A DNA stretch of 64,000 nucleotides from Monosiga brevicollis MX1 (taxonomy: Eukaryota; Opisthokonta; Choanoflagellata; Craspedida; Salpingoecidae). Position numbers and translations under genes: made by a program. A model generated the notes under the pieces. The model was not told where the DNA came from. It did not search any database and saw only the letters and a program-made list of their open reading frames with translations. The stretch spans positions 1,811,351 to 1,875,350 of the forward strand of contig NW_001865041.1 in NCBI RefSeq assembly GCF_000002865.3, in the 5' to 3' direction. Shown here piece after piece: positions 11,056 through 23,138 of this stretch (within the stretch, counting starts at the first letter, position 1; every line of letters begins with the position of its first letter).

Positions 11056-11335
11056 AATTGTGATGTGGCTGGGCTGATCTAGACTATCGTGCAGCACCCT
11101 ATTTATATAGCAATTTTTTTACATGTTAATAATGTTTTCGCAGCGTGCATGTGTGTGCACGTTGAGCATCATTTGCATGATGGAGAGTCAATTGGATTCA
11201 ATAGTGCGCGAGGTCTGGCAACAGCAACGATGTGCAGCAGGCTCGCGAGCGCCGGCGCCACTCGCATGCCTTTCCCCTTGGCCATCAAACTGGGGCAGAG
11301 GCGAGTGATGCGCGAGGATAAACTGGGACATTTGC

Positions 11336-13752
11336 TCAGGCCAGTGTCTCTTCCAGCTTCTTCGAGAGTAGGGTCAGTGTGATGACGCCCCCGGACTGTC
11401 GGGCCCGCTCCGCCACTTCGGCGTGCTTCAAGTTGTGCACGGGCTGCTGGTTGATGGCCAAAATTTGATCTCCTGGTAAAACACCCTGTGACCAGAAATA
11501 CCATTGTGCATTAGGGATTGTGTCTGATAATGCCCAGTCCCAAGTGTTTGTGCTCTTTTGAGACTCGCGAGCTACGGAATTGAACCATGTAATCGACGTA
11601 CACTCTTTTCAGCGGGGCTGCCTGGTGCCACTTGCAGAATAAAGGGAGGCCATGACCCTCGCATGGTGAAGCCAAAGGAGGGTGCCGAGCCCTTGATGAT
11701 GCCCTGCACTTGGATGAGCACACGAGATTGCCCGGCATTAGTAATACGGGCCAGATCACGGGCCAGATGACAGGCCAAGCAAGAGCAGGCAAACCCAAAT
11801 GCATCTTGCTCGTTTTAACAACCACGACAATCGAACGAGCCAAAATAAAAAAGAGAAAAGAACATACCACATCACGGCTCGTGTTGTCACCAAACATGCC
11901 AAAGGAGTTGCCTGGGGTCACATAGTCCTTCATGGCTTGATGTACAAAGAGGTATTGGACAAAGGTCTGAATCGAGCCGCCTCGTTGCGTGCGCAGCTTG
12001 ATCATGTCACCAAACACGTCCACAACGCGGTGCGGATTGTTCAAGCTGCGAATGCCCATGTCCACGGCCAAAAAGGTACCTAGCGCACAGCACCACAGGT
12101 TACAAGGGTCACGGAAGAACAATGAGAAGGGGGCCGATCCAGGGATTTGAGGCAAGCGGTGCAGAGCAGAGCAATCGAGATTTGGCTCCATTATAGGTCA
12201 TGACTGAACCACAACAAGTAGGGGTGGGCAAGGTGCGCACATACCGGTGCGGCCAATTCCAGCCGAGCAATGCACCACAGCGGGAAGTGCACGATCTGTC
12301 CGAGCACGACGGACGGCCTTGACCAGGTCAATCACCTCCCAGGTCTCGTGAGGTACGCCATGGTCCTATGCACCGCAATTGAGCCCCATCAGATGAACCA
12401 AGCAAGCAAGAATAAAAATCAGAGCACATGGCATGTTAATGCTCAAAAATTCAAAGCATTGGGGCTCGTGCTAGTGTACCGGCCAGTTTGTGAACCAAAA
12501 GTGCGACACGGCCCGCGTGGCTCCCGAGGCGCGATGCTACGTGATGCAATGGTGTGACCAGCCGGGCATGGTGAGCTGTGGCACAACTATGCCACCAGCG
12601 CGTGCATGAGCAGGTCTCACACACCTCAAGCGTCAGCTTCGTCAGAATGTAATGTTTCATGTTCTCCGTCGATGCGATCGAGATCTGTGGTGAAAAAAAA
12701 AAGTGGGAAGACACCGCACGGGCATTTGATAAGGGACACGGCAAGCGGCGCCAGAGTTTGAATCCGGCGAGGAGAGTTGATGGTTTGGGCGGTATGTGCG
12801 ACCGCATGTGGAGTGCAACAAGCAGAGGCCGGCCCTACCTGGAAGTTTTGTGTATCGAGGGGCGCCTCGGTATGCTCTGGCCAGTAGCGATGGCACTTGA
12901 TGCGACCGCCTTCACGAATGCCCGTCATCATCACCACCACTTCTGAGCGATACTCCCAGACCATGCGCCTGCGGGTGGAGAGGTCAGTGAGATTGGTGCG
13001 CACTGCGCGCCAGTCCGACACGGTGAGCCGCCCGGGGTGCGCACCAAAAGTCATCGACCGTCTCTGGCTTGGGACCCTGCGTCGCAATAAACTCTTTTGG
13101 CTGATTGTAGCCGTCCACAAAGTTGGCGTTCATGTACTGTGGGCAGGAGTGGTTGGGAGGCCGGCAGGTCAGTGCGCAAAAGGGGAGGGAGGTCAAAACG
13201 AAACCATGTGTGATGGCGAGCTTGTGTGGATTGTATGCGAGGCAAACGCACCGTCGAAAGAGCATCTGGGCCAATCTGGCTCAGCGGAACCCGGGTGGCG
13301 GGCGTGGGTAAAATGTTGGTGTCTAAAACAATGTCACGAAGACGTGCGCAAAAATGAGAAGTGTGCCGTGAGCAGCGTTGACGTTCTGCTCTTGTTGGCG
13401 TACGCGGGCTTGACAAGAAAGCACGCACATCGGTTCTTCATGGCCACGCGAGGATCATTGGGCAGAGTATCGGGGCCCACGAGCATGTGCGGTGCGCGTT
13501 CAAACTCTTCCTCTAGCACTGCACAAGGGAAATCGCGCGTGATCAGCGCCAGCACGAGGGACCATCGAACAGATCTTGACAGGTCGAGCCAGAAGGCAAT
13601 CACTCAGAGCAAACAGGGCGAGGGCTTCCTGCAATGGCCGCAAAGCAGTCCCAATCGTGAGCGAGCAGCCGTCAAAACTCACTCTCGCGGTCGCGCAACG
13701 CCTCGTGGAGGGCCAGCACATCCATGGGCCGCGAACGCAACGGCTCAGCCAT
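11336..13752 (-). CDS. Non-receptor protein tyrosine phosphatase with C-terminal PDZ domain
   Basis: Starts [20 protein letters not shown] at 13752; at least eight short introns. PTP-domain landmarks, in order: [21 protein letters not shown] (spliced through Tyr at a phase-1 intron), [68 protein letters not shown] and the active-site loop [11 protein letters not shown] (near 12244-12274) with the catalytic Cys and Arg of HCx5R. It continues with [20 protein letters not shown] and QYLFVHQ, which complete a classical PTP domain. After a linker, a PDZ domain follows: [38 protein letters not shown] and [10 protein letters not shown], with the stop at 11336. The WPD loop aspartate (WPDHG) is intact across an intron, so the enzyme should be active. 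There is no FERM domain or membrane segment. The PDZ probably targets it to C-terminal peptide ligands. Confidence 0.92.
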
Positions 13753-14368
13753 GGCAACGATGGCGCAATGACGGCTACGAAAACGTGAACCCGATGTCAA
13801 GCAAGGTCCTTGTGCCAAGTTGAGAGACGCTCGAACCAAAGGTCGCACGCCACGAACGACCAAGCCAAAACCGCGCACTGCCGTTGCGAGAGGTTTCACA
13901 CCAACGCCAACGCCAACGCGGGCCAAGTCGAGTCGAGGTTGAGGTTGAGAAGTGAATGAGAGAGAGAGAGAGAGAGAAGAAAGAAGAAAGATGAATGGTT
14001 AAGGAGAGAAGAGAGAGAAGATGAATAAGATCGAGAGAGAGAGACAAATTGAGAGAAAGAGAAAGAGCTTTCTTTTCTTTTTTGTTTTCTCCACAGAGTA
14101 GACGCTTGTTTTCGATGATTTTGTGCAATTGCTTCGACATGTACATCTTCCTCATCGCCGTTCTCGGTCCCTCCACACCCGCCGAGCAGCGGCGCTCAAA
14201 AAGGTTTCAGATCAAGGAAATTATCATCAATTTTCAGAACCAAATACATTCACACAACCTGCAAGCAAGCGGCCTCACCATCATGACCAAAAACAGCAAC
14301 AAGCAGAGCGGTTCCAAGCGCAGGTTTCCTCTTTCATATGTCATTGGCAGTACAAAGCCTAGTCCTCT
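13753..14368. other. Spacer with GA-rich microsatellite
   Basis: Between the start of the phosphatase gene and the end of PI31. It contains GA-rich runs at about 13955-14065. Open frames on both strands are low-complexity or lack any recognisable domain. Confidence 0.55.
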
Positions 14369-15895
14369 TTACAAGAAGGGATCAAATCCTCCGGGTCGAG
14401 GCATATGATCGGGATCTGGCCCCCCAAGGCCTATGATGTTGAACAGTCACACATGGTCACCTGATACAGGTCGCGGCAGCTGCATCGCTGAAGGGGAGAT
14501 GCGGAAAAGCAATGAGCGCCCATGCATGAGCATGACCTACCAAAACCGCCTCGACCACGCCCTCGGCCAGGGCCTGGGTGCATGCCTCCACCAAATGGTG
14601 TCACAGGGTCAAATCGGGCTCCCGGGGGCACATCGTCTGGGATGCCTTTTGGATATACACATGAAGCAAAATGCAACAGCAAACACACCGGTGTACGTGA
14701 GGAGGAGAGTGCAACGAGTGCCCGGTGCAAGCGTTCAGCAAACAAGTACAGGAACAAAGGCTTCCACGTACCACCGCCGCCTCCACCCGGACGGAAACGG
14801 CCCGCAAACATTGGGTGTTCCGGACCGGCATACATGCCCGAGCCTGGCCCCATGGGGTTCTGGCCAAAGTTGGGCTCCAGGTCCCCACGTCCAATGCTAA
14901 ATGGGTGTCGATTTGGATCGTCACGGTAGCGACCCGGGGCTGCATAGGGATCCGGCCCCGGACCATCGCTGCGTTGACTCTGGCTGCTGGCACTGGCCCG
15001 CGAGCTTGCCTTGGCCGCTTGCAAGCGCTCGCTATACGTACAACGACCCAGGTCATGGTGCTGTATGAGGGCGCGAGTGTACCCATGGCCCGTTTCAAAG
15101 CCCTCAACAAGCCCACGTATCAAAGCTTGAGCCTGATCATGACCACAGCATACATCGCCGTGCACGCACTGCTAACCTGATATGTTCAACCTCGGCGACC
15201 AGCTTCTTGGCCCAAGTAAAGGCATCCAATGTGAACGTTGCATTTGGATTTTGCAGATTGGCTCCGTCATTGACCAGCTGGTCCAGCGGCACCTCAAACA
15301 TCTTCACTTGTTGTCCCCTCTGGTTCTAAAGTGGCACACTTGAGTCCATGAGATGGCGAATGAGGCGGACTCGATGGAGACAGAGCATCCACTTACAATG
15401 ACATGAACGAGTAACAAGCCGTCCATGAGTAGAACTTTGAGCTCCAACTACAATGATTAGCATCCATCCAGGCAAGGGAAGGGTCCAAGCGAGCCAGGTC
15501 ACACCGTGTAAGCACAGGCATTAGCTGTTTAGCCACCAGAGAGGTCTGAGCAGTGGGGCGTCCAAGGCGCACCTTATCCGAGGCATATGTGGTCGTCAGA
15601 TTGTCGGTCTCGTGATCCATCAGCGTGGGGGGCACCTGGTCACCAGTCTATGCATTCAAAACGGGCTCGTGAGCGCCAGGTCCTGGCTTCGACTCACCGG
15701 CCACTGCACACGCTCGCGAGAGAACGCGGCTGACGCAGCTCAAGTACGTACGTTGACGGCGTCGTCCTCATGGCGATGGCCGCTTGCAAGCATGACATGA
15801 TGAAAGAAAAGGGCGGCCGCCTCAAAAGGTCGCTGTGGCTGCGCTTTGCGCAGTATTTTGCGCAGCAGCGCGGGATTGAAGAACGCGTCATCCAT
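14369..15895 (-). CDS. PSMF1: Proteasome regulator PI31 (PSMF1-like)
   Basis: Reverse-strand gene starting MDDAFFNPALLRKILRKAQP at 15895. The N-terminal part (FEAAALFFHHVMLAS, TYASDK then LKVLLMDGLLLVHVI, and EVPLDQLV ... FTLDAFTWAKKLVAEVEHI) fits the FP domain of PI31, which mediates dimerisation and binding to Fbxo7. The C-terminal part is the Pro/Gly-rich tail that contacts the 20S proteasome: FSIGRGDLEPNFG aligns with the GGEDLDPFG motif, and DVPPGARFDPVTPFGG with the PPGARFDP(F/V)GP motif. The last exon, joined over an intron, reads GLGGPDPDHMPRPGGFDPFL then stop, paralleling the GPNPDHLPPPG tail of the human protein. The length is in the family range. It lies tandem with MetRS and the phosphatase on the same strand. 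Confidence 0.9.
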
Positions 15896-16420
15896 GGCTC
15901 CAACCTGTGCCGCGTCGGCAGCAAGGGGCGAGTGAGCAGACGCGCACCACGTCAGATAAGCTGAACTCGATCCCCTGATCCCTTTCGATGCTCCTGTTAT
16001 AGCGTTGTCACACCACACCTTGCCGACCTCTCCGCTGCCTTGCTCCCTCCTTCGGCACGCTGCCAGAGGGTCCACCAATTAGCAACGCTGCAGTCGTCCG
16101 TCAGCAGTGATCGTGGTCGTCGTCGTGAGAAACTTTGTTTGCTTGCAAAACGAAAATACGCACAAACAAACAAAGTTGTTGCTGACAACTGCTTTTGACG
16201 CTTGGTCGTCTTTGTGTGTTTGGTTTTGTGGGTCGCGTGTTGAGAGAGGAGAAGGCATCAGAGAAGAGGGCATCGCGAGAAACATACAAAATCGCAGGCA
16301 CACATCAATTGGCTCGTCCAGGAGCTCGAGTCATTCGCAGAAACAAGGAGAGCGTCAAGAGGCTCATGGACAAGGTTGGAATCGGACGATTCAAAAGACA
16401 CACATGTGGCAACAAAATCC
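15896..16420. other. Spacer between MetRS 3' end and PI31 5' end
   Basis: No coding signal is recognised. It should hold the PI31 promoter and the MetRS 3' UTR. Short antisense ORFs here show no domain. Confidence 0.5.
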
Positions 16421-19400
16421 CTACTTGGCGCTCGTTTTCAAAGCCTTGAGCTCTGCCTTCAGAGCATCAAGCTTGGCCTGAGCGGCATCAATCGCCGCGC
16501 TGCTGGCATTGGCCACCTTGAGATCCTTGAGTTCGTCAGCCTGTTGCTTCACTGCCTGACCAACTGCCGCCACTCGTGGATCCATGGGGGCCTTGGCCTC
16601 CTTCTTTCCCTTGCTCTTGCTGCTTTTCTTGGTAGCCGTCTCCTTTGACGATTCCTTGCCCTTGTCCTTGCCCGACGACGCCTTGCCCTTGTCGTTGTCG
16701 CCCTCTCCAGTCACCTCTGTCAAAGCCTTCTTGCGGCGGAGTAGTTCCTACAGGATTGAGCAGGTTAGCTTCCTCGTCAGACAAGGCATTTTCCAAACCT
16801 CAAAGTGGGTCAAGCCGCCAGGTGCTGACACAAACGGCCATTGCAGACACACATTCACAGAAACACCAAGACAAAAAGATACAGACGCAGACACACGGAG
16901 AGGCAGACATAGAGGTAGAGAGACACGCGCAAACACACGCAAGCATGTCTGTATACCTGAACTTCTTGCTTGACGACAGCGCTGTCTGCACCTGCCTTCT
17001 TGAGCTCGCGCACCTGAATTCCACGCGCACGCATGAACAGGACGAAGCGTCATGAACTGATACAAAGGAGTGGCCATCAGCTCGAGCGTTACGGTGCAGT
17101 CTGAAACGCTACCTTGTTGCCCTGCTCGTCAATCAAGCTGCGAAGGCGAGCAATGTCCTCAGCCGTCGCTGTCCACGCGGGTTCATCGCAGCAGTGAATC
17201 AAATGAGATTGGATGCCAAAACCTATTGCCGCATCTGTCCGACCAAGTCTTACGTTTGCGATCCGTGGGTAGCAACTCCACCTTGGGCGCTTCGGGTGCC
17301 TTGGCTTGACGTCCACCGTAGCGAGAGCGCCACTCCTTGGCCTACATTCGTTGGTCCACCCCGATTTGTCAGAAGAGAAGAGAGTTGTGGCAAAGCTTGA
17401 GACGAAGCAAAGGGATGATATATACCACAATTAGGGGCGGGAGACTCACCATATCAGGGTCAATTTTCTCAAACAGGGGCTTGGGCTCCCCGATGACGTG
17501 GCCTTCGTCCAACAAAGGCGCAAAGGCTGATGGCAAAAATCTATTTCATGCGGGCGATGCCGAAGACAAGGTAGGGAGCAAGTGAGAGCGTGTTGAAAAA
17601 CAGCAAACATTGAACTCTGGTGGATTTGCAATCACATCAAGCCGTCAGGCACCTGAAACTCCACACCCCTCGGTCACCTCAACCAAGAGTGCATGAACAA
17701 CAGTGCTCAACAGGGGCAACCTTTACGCACCGGCGCTCAGCACCAATTTGCTGCAGCAGCTCCTGGGCCGTGTCCGGCATGATGGGCTCGAGCATGAGCG
17801 CAATCAAGTAGGTCAAATTCAGAACGACGCCCACCTAAAAGGGTACGACAACATGCGGGGCAAGGGGACTTGGCCATGAGTATCGAGACGTAGATAGCTG
17901 TCTTCTTCACTCAAATGCATAAGCTGCTGTTCCGGCTAGAGCATGCGGGTGTCTTACGATGGAGCCAGCCTGAGCTGCTGTTTCGGGGTTCTTCACCAGC
18001 TTCCAAGGCTAACCCAAGAATAAGAACCCGACGATGTGAGTTGAGGTGAATCATGTGCAGAGCCAGTCTAAGTGCCGTCCAGGCTTGAAGCAGCAGGCAT
18101 AGTTTGATGCATACCATGGTGCTCTGCAAGTATTGGTTGCCGATGCGGGACACGGACAAGATGCCACGAATGGCATCACGGATCCGAACCTGGGACTCCA
18201 TACCCTCGGTGTAGGCACGCAGCTATGCCAAGTAGGGGTCAACAACGGGGGGTTGGTGGTTGATGAGCTGGGCCAATAGCTAAGGCCAATTTGAGTGGCT
18301 TACTCTTGGAAGCCTTTGTGAGCATACGGGAAACCTACCTCGGTGTTGACCTGTGCCACGGCCTCGACAGCGGTGTCATCAAGCGCGATCTTGGGCACTT
18401 TGCCGTCAAAAAAGCGCTTGCAAAAAGAGAGAGCCCGGTTGGCAAAGTTGCCCAAATTGTTGAGCAGCTCGTTGTTGTGCTTGGCCACCAGATCCTCCCA
18501 GTCAAAGTTGGCATCTGCATGGACACGTGTACAGAAATGCATTGAGTTCAAGACGAAAGCACAATGATGGCTCAGAATGTGGAGGTTCGCAAGGACAGGC
18601 GAGCTTGAGGACCACGCACCGGAAGCTTCAGGTCGCATGTAGAGAAGATAGAAGCGGTATACATCCGCGGCCAATCCCGAGTCACGAGCCGAGTCGCCAA
18701 ACACGCCAACCCCACGGCTCTGGTGTGACAATGTCGGGAATAAGCAATGGGTTAGAGGCCAGGCCAAAAACAAACAAAGAACAAGCAACGAACGTATTCC
18801 ACTGAAAGGAAGACCAATGTGCGACATTGAAGCTATATCTGCGCTGGGACCACGTCGCGAACGTTCACACCTTGGAAAACTGAGTTCCTTCATAGTTGAG
18901 GTACTGCACGGCGTTCAGATGATTCAGCATCGTCCAGTTGTCCTATCGACAAACGCAAAGACCGCATTGCTTCCACTTAGAAGGCACCAGGTCAAAGGCA
19001 CACACGCAAAATGGGCGGATCCAGCCTGTTAGCAAACCTGAGATGCGAGAAGGGCAGATGGGAAGACAATGGAGTGGAATGGCACGTTATCCTTGGCCAT
19101 AAACTGGAACAACTCGACGTTCTCTGGGTTCTTCCACCACTGCTCCCATTGATCCGTGTAGTTGGCCGTGATGGAGATGTAGCCAATGGGCGCATCAAAC
19201 CAAACGTAAAACACCTACGGCGAACGGCAGGATTTGTGAGTGGACCAAAGCCTTTGGAACTGAGACATGCTCCAGCAATCATGGACGGTAGGGGACAAAC
19301 CTTTTCGGTGAATCCCTCAAGCGGCACAGGGATGCCCCACTTGAGGTCACGCGTAATGGCGCGTGCCTCGAGGCCCATGTTGAACCAGTTGCGCGAGATG

Positions 19401-22115
19401 TCCTGTTGAGATTGAGCAAACAAGAAACACAACGTCAGCCAAGATGACAGTCAACAACCTCTTCCCCCACCCCCAATCAATCGTAAATGAGTAAGGCACG
19501 CGGCTGGGCGGGACCTCGCCTCACCTGCGCGATCTTGCTCCAGGCATGCTTATCGTTTGACTCGGCATACCACTTCTCGGTGAGAGGCTGGAGCTTATCC
19601 AGCTGCAAGTAGAGGTGGCGGGAAGTGCGCAGCTCGGGTGCCTTATTGCAGTCCTTGCGGTAACGGCAACGCGGCGACTAAAGCAAGTGGATAAAATCTG
19701 GAATGAGATGCAGCCCATAGTAGGTGAGTGGTCGGCCAGGCACTGACCTTGAGCTTGATGGCATCAAACGTGTGTCCGCACTCGTCACACTGGTCTCCAC
19801 GGGCATCGTCGTAGCCTGCAACAGATAACCGAATGCCAGATCAATGCCAGGATGCACGTGTTATCACCCACGCCCGGCCCACATGATGAGGTGATCATGA
19901 AACGCACCGCAATCAGGACAGATGCCCTCCACAAAACGATCTGCCAGGAACGTTTCACAGGATGTGCAGTACCACTGTTGCTCGTCCTATATCGAGGAAA
20001 AAAAAGGAAGAAAGAAAAAAAAAACGCATGCATGTGGCACCAACAAATGAAGGAGCGCGACGAGCAAGCAAAACAGAGGAAGACACAACTTTGGCGCGTG
20101 AGGAATCTGCTACGCCCTCACCTTTTGTTGAACAAAGCCATTGGCGTAGCACTTTTTGAAGATGTCTTGGCAAATCTCGGTTTGCAGCGGCGTGCTGGTG
20201 CGACCAAAGTGGTCAAAGCTAATGTTGAACCACTCGTAAACACCCTTGTGGATGGCTATCATGAACGAGTCATTTGTGGTGGGCGTTAGAAAGCGCCAGA
20301 CTGGCAGGCGGGCACCAAAGGGCCCACTCATTCCTACCGTGGTACTTGTCGCAGATCTCCCGAGGGGTCATGCCCTCGGCCAGCGCCTTTTTGGTTTTTT
20401 ATGGGAACAGACACGAGGCTGTGAGTGCAGGGCGGCAATCGCTATCGCTATCGCTATCGCTATCGTGCGCCGAGACTGCTGCCTTGTATTTCTCGACGTG
20501 GGTATTCAACTGGGCGTACACACCTTGGTTTCCGTTGCTGTGCCATATTCGTCTGTGCCGCACACAAAGAGGACGGTATGGCCCTGATTGCGCGCAAACC
20601 TGGAAAGTAGGGTTGATGGGTGTCCGGCACAAGAGTAGATGAGCGATGGGCGTTTGCTGACAGCCAGGGCGAGAAGATGTCATACCGGGCATAAACATCG
20701 GCTGAGAGGACGCAACCAATAATGTTGCCCAAGTGCGGCACATTATTGACATAAGGCAGCGCACTCTATTGGCCCGACATTCAGAAGACCGACAGCAAAC
20801 AAAGAAAATGAAGAGGCGAAGCTGGCTGAAGGGGCAAGAAGGAAGCAGATGCTCGATGCTTGGCAAAAGAAGAGGGGTGGTTGCCGACTCACCGTGACAA
20901 GAATGTTGCGAGCCCCCGCTTTGGGCAAGATGGGTGCCGGTGGGCGGACGTGGACCTTGGGCATTGACACAAGCAATCTATGAGTGCTTGGTCAGTCGCT
21001 GAGCGGGTGGCGAGGAGTTGGGCTGACCTCAGGGCGTTGGCTAGCTTTCCAGGCCTTGCGAGCGCCTTGGCGATCCTCCTCCGTGATCGGGGCCACGGAC
21101 ACTGTGGCTGAAGCCGAGTCTGCCGCTGCCGGAGCAGCGGCGCTCGTGGCCTTTCCTTGACGCTGGCCCGTTTTCTTAGCCGTGTCACCACCGTGGCTGG
21201 CCAAGAATTTGCTGACGGCTACGATCAAGTCGGCACATTCACAGAGAGGTGCAAGGGTGGCACGGCAGGGCGATGTGCGGAAGCCGAGGGATTCGCGCGG
21301 GGAGGTTAGGTTTGCATGCGATGGATAAGATCCAGGCCAGGTAGACCCAGGCTGACACGGGTTTCACAACTGACCAGGAGAGAAGGTCAAGGTGGAGCCG
21401 CTCAGGACCGTGACAACAACTGCAGCCACCAGCGCGGTTGGCTGGTACTTGTTGACGAGCAGGGTGGCCAGAGCCTCGGCCAGAGCAGCACTGTCGCCTG
21501 CACGAGACGCCAACTAAACCATCATCGAGTCAGCAAGGGGAGCCGGTCAGAAAGGGGTTTATCCAGTTGTAGCGAGAAATGTTTCGTCAAGCTCGGGGCC
21601 AAAGCGTGTGGTGGGGCATGAGTAGATTGGACAAACCTGCAGAAGCCAGAGGGCTTGGGCACGGGCGGCGCCGGCTTCGCCAAGTTGAGTAGCCTGGGCA
21701 TTGGCGTGCTCGACCAGATAGACCACGGCAGCCCCGAGATCAAACAAGGACACGTTGCCATGACGAAAGTTGAAGTCAGCTCGGCCGTCCGCTGGAGCAG
21801 GCAGAGTCCGGAAGAGAGGCACAACACAACGTCAGCGCCCATCAATTGAAGCACTGCGAGGGAGGGTCAAGGCCGGAACGTGAAGCCGCAGCAAACCTTG
21901 AACAGATTTGACGGTGATGTTAAGGACCTTGGCGGCAGCCAATAGCGCCGCGGCCACTGTTGAAATAAGTTGGGAGCGACGGGGGCAAAGCGATGGCGGC
22001 AGAGATGAGGACCGAGGTTGAACACGGTAGGTAGCAAATGCTCCTGCAAGGGCTTACTGCGGTCGTCTTTGGACGCCACGACTTCCATGGTGCTGGAGCT
22101 CCTATTCGTTGCCAC
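16421..22115 (-). CDS. MARS1: Cytosolic methionyl-tRNA synthetase (GST, catalytic, anticodon, WHEP)
   Basis: Large, intron-rich reverse-strand gene. It charges initiator and elongator tRNA with methionine. The N-terminus (22115 to about 21370) is a GST-like domain ([59 protein letters not shown]). A linker leads to the Rossmann core: [20 protein letters not shown], then [20 protein letters not shown] with the HIGH-type motif HLGN. Others are [23 protein letters not shown] and [10 protein letters not shown] (zinc knuckle), [15 protein letters not shown], and [12 protein letters not shown], the KMSKS-type loop. The C-terminus ends in a coiled WHEP domain (16421-16570) after a Lys/Ser/Glu-rich linker. 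This GST plus WHEP layout matches animal MetRS, which docks into the multisynthetase complex. The start at 22115 or Met at 22088 cannot be separated. A TATCGC hexanucleotide repeat (20438-20466) lies in an intron. Confidence 0.93.
20438..20466. repeat. (TATCGC)n short tandem repeat in MetRS intron
   Basis: About four to five copies of a six-base unit, inside the intron between the [11 protein letters not shown] exon and the [16 protein letters not shown] exon. It is translated only in a shadow frame. Confidence 0.85.
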
Positions 22116-23138
22116 AATGCCGCCAGGTTAAAGAAGGGCCAGCCCAAAGTAAACATCAGGGGTGGGGCGTGGCGCCGCTGTCGCCTTGGTCTCTGGAGGC
22201 TTGCAGCAAAAATTACGCGCACCCCCGCCACCACAACACCCCAGCTACCTTCCAAGTCTAGCAGCAGTAGCCATCCCCAGCCCTTTTCCACGCAAGACCC
22301 CGATCGCACGTCCTACCAGGCGACCACGCCGTCCAAGCCACCAACAGCCCATCAGCCCATCAGACGAACCTTGATACGAGCTGACGGCCCAGACAAGAAA
22401 AACTGGAAAGATGAGCACCACAACGAGCACACACACACGTCGTTGTCGTTCGTGTGCATGTGGTCATGTTGGATGTGTGTGTGGGTGTAGCTTGTGTTCT
22501 TTTGTCATCCTTTTGTTTCTCTCTTTTCATCTCTCTTCATCTCTCTCTCTCTCTCTAGTGTACCACATGTCATTCAAACTCTCTCTCGCGACTGCTACCT
22601 TTGGTTCTTTTGTTTCTTCACACACACTCTCTCTCTCACACACACACACATTCATTCTTCTGTTGTGACGGTGGTGGTGAGCAGCTCTCTCTCTGTCTCT
22701 CTCTCTCTCTCTCTCTGTGTCTTGAGTGACGTGCCGTGCCGACAAGAGGGAAGGCGGGGCTGGATCGCAGGGGAGGGAAGGGGAGGGAAGGGGAGGGGGT
22801 TGGAGCGGGCTACCTAGGACCGCGGCATCTATGAGCTCTCGACTGGGTAATTGGTCTGTTTTTGTGTTTGAGTAGAGGGAGGATGTTGTCTGATTTGGAC
22901 GCTCATGCTGCCGTGAGAGGGGGTGAATGAGCGAGGCACACCGCCCAAAGGCCACTGGGCACGGTCGGCCTCTCTGTGTGCGGCTGGCCTGGCACAACGA
23001 CAACATTTTTTAATACTCCTGTCCTTGCACCTCTTGTGTTGTGCTGTTGACTCTCGCATGAGCGATTGAGTTGCGCCTCACTCATCCACTTAATTTTCCG
23101 ACTGGGCCCCTCAGCATTCCGATCCTCTCACCGTCAAC
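22116..23138. other. Divergent promoter spacer (MetRS / SRSF2-like) with CT and CA repeats
   Basis: Head-to-head spacer of about 1 kb between MetRS (-) and the splicing factor (+). It holds CT runs near 22535-22556 and 22685-22720, CA runs near 22620-22650, and a GGGAGGGAA-type purine repeat near 22770-22800. No gene is recognised. Confidence 0.6.

Noticed and set aside
12897-13823. 308-residue forward ORF
   Set aside because: Lies antisense to phosphatase exons that align with the PTP family; its own translation shows no domain.
20399-20866. Reverse ORF with SDSDSDSD run
   Set aside because: The run is an intronic TATCGC repeat of MetRS; exon frames on either side join cleanly without it.
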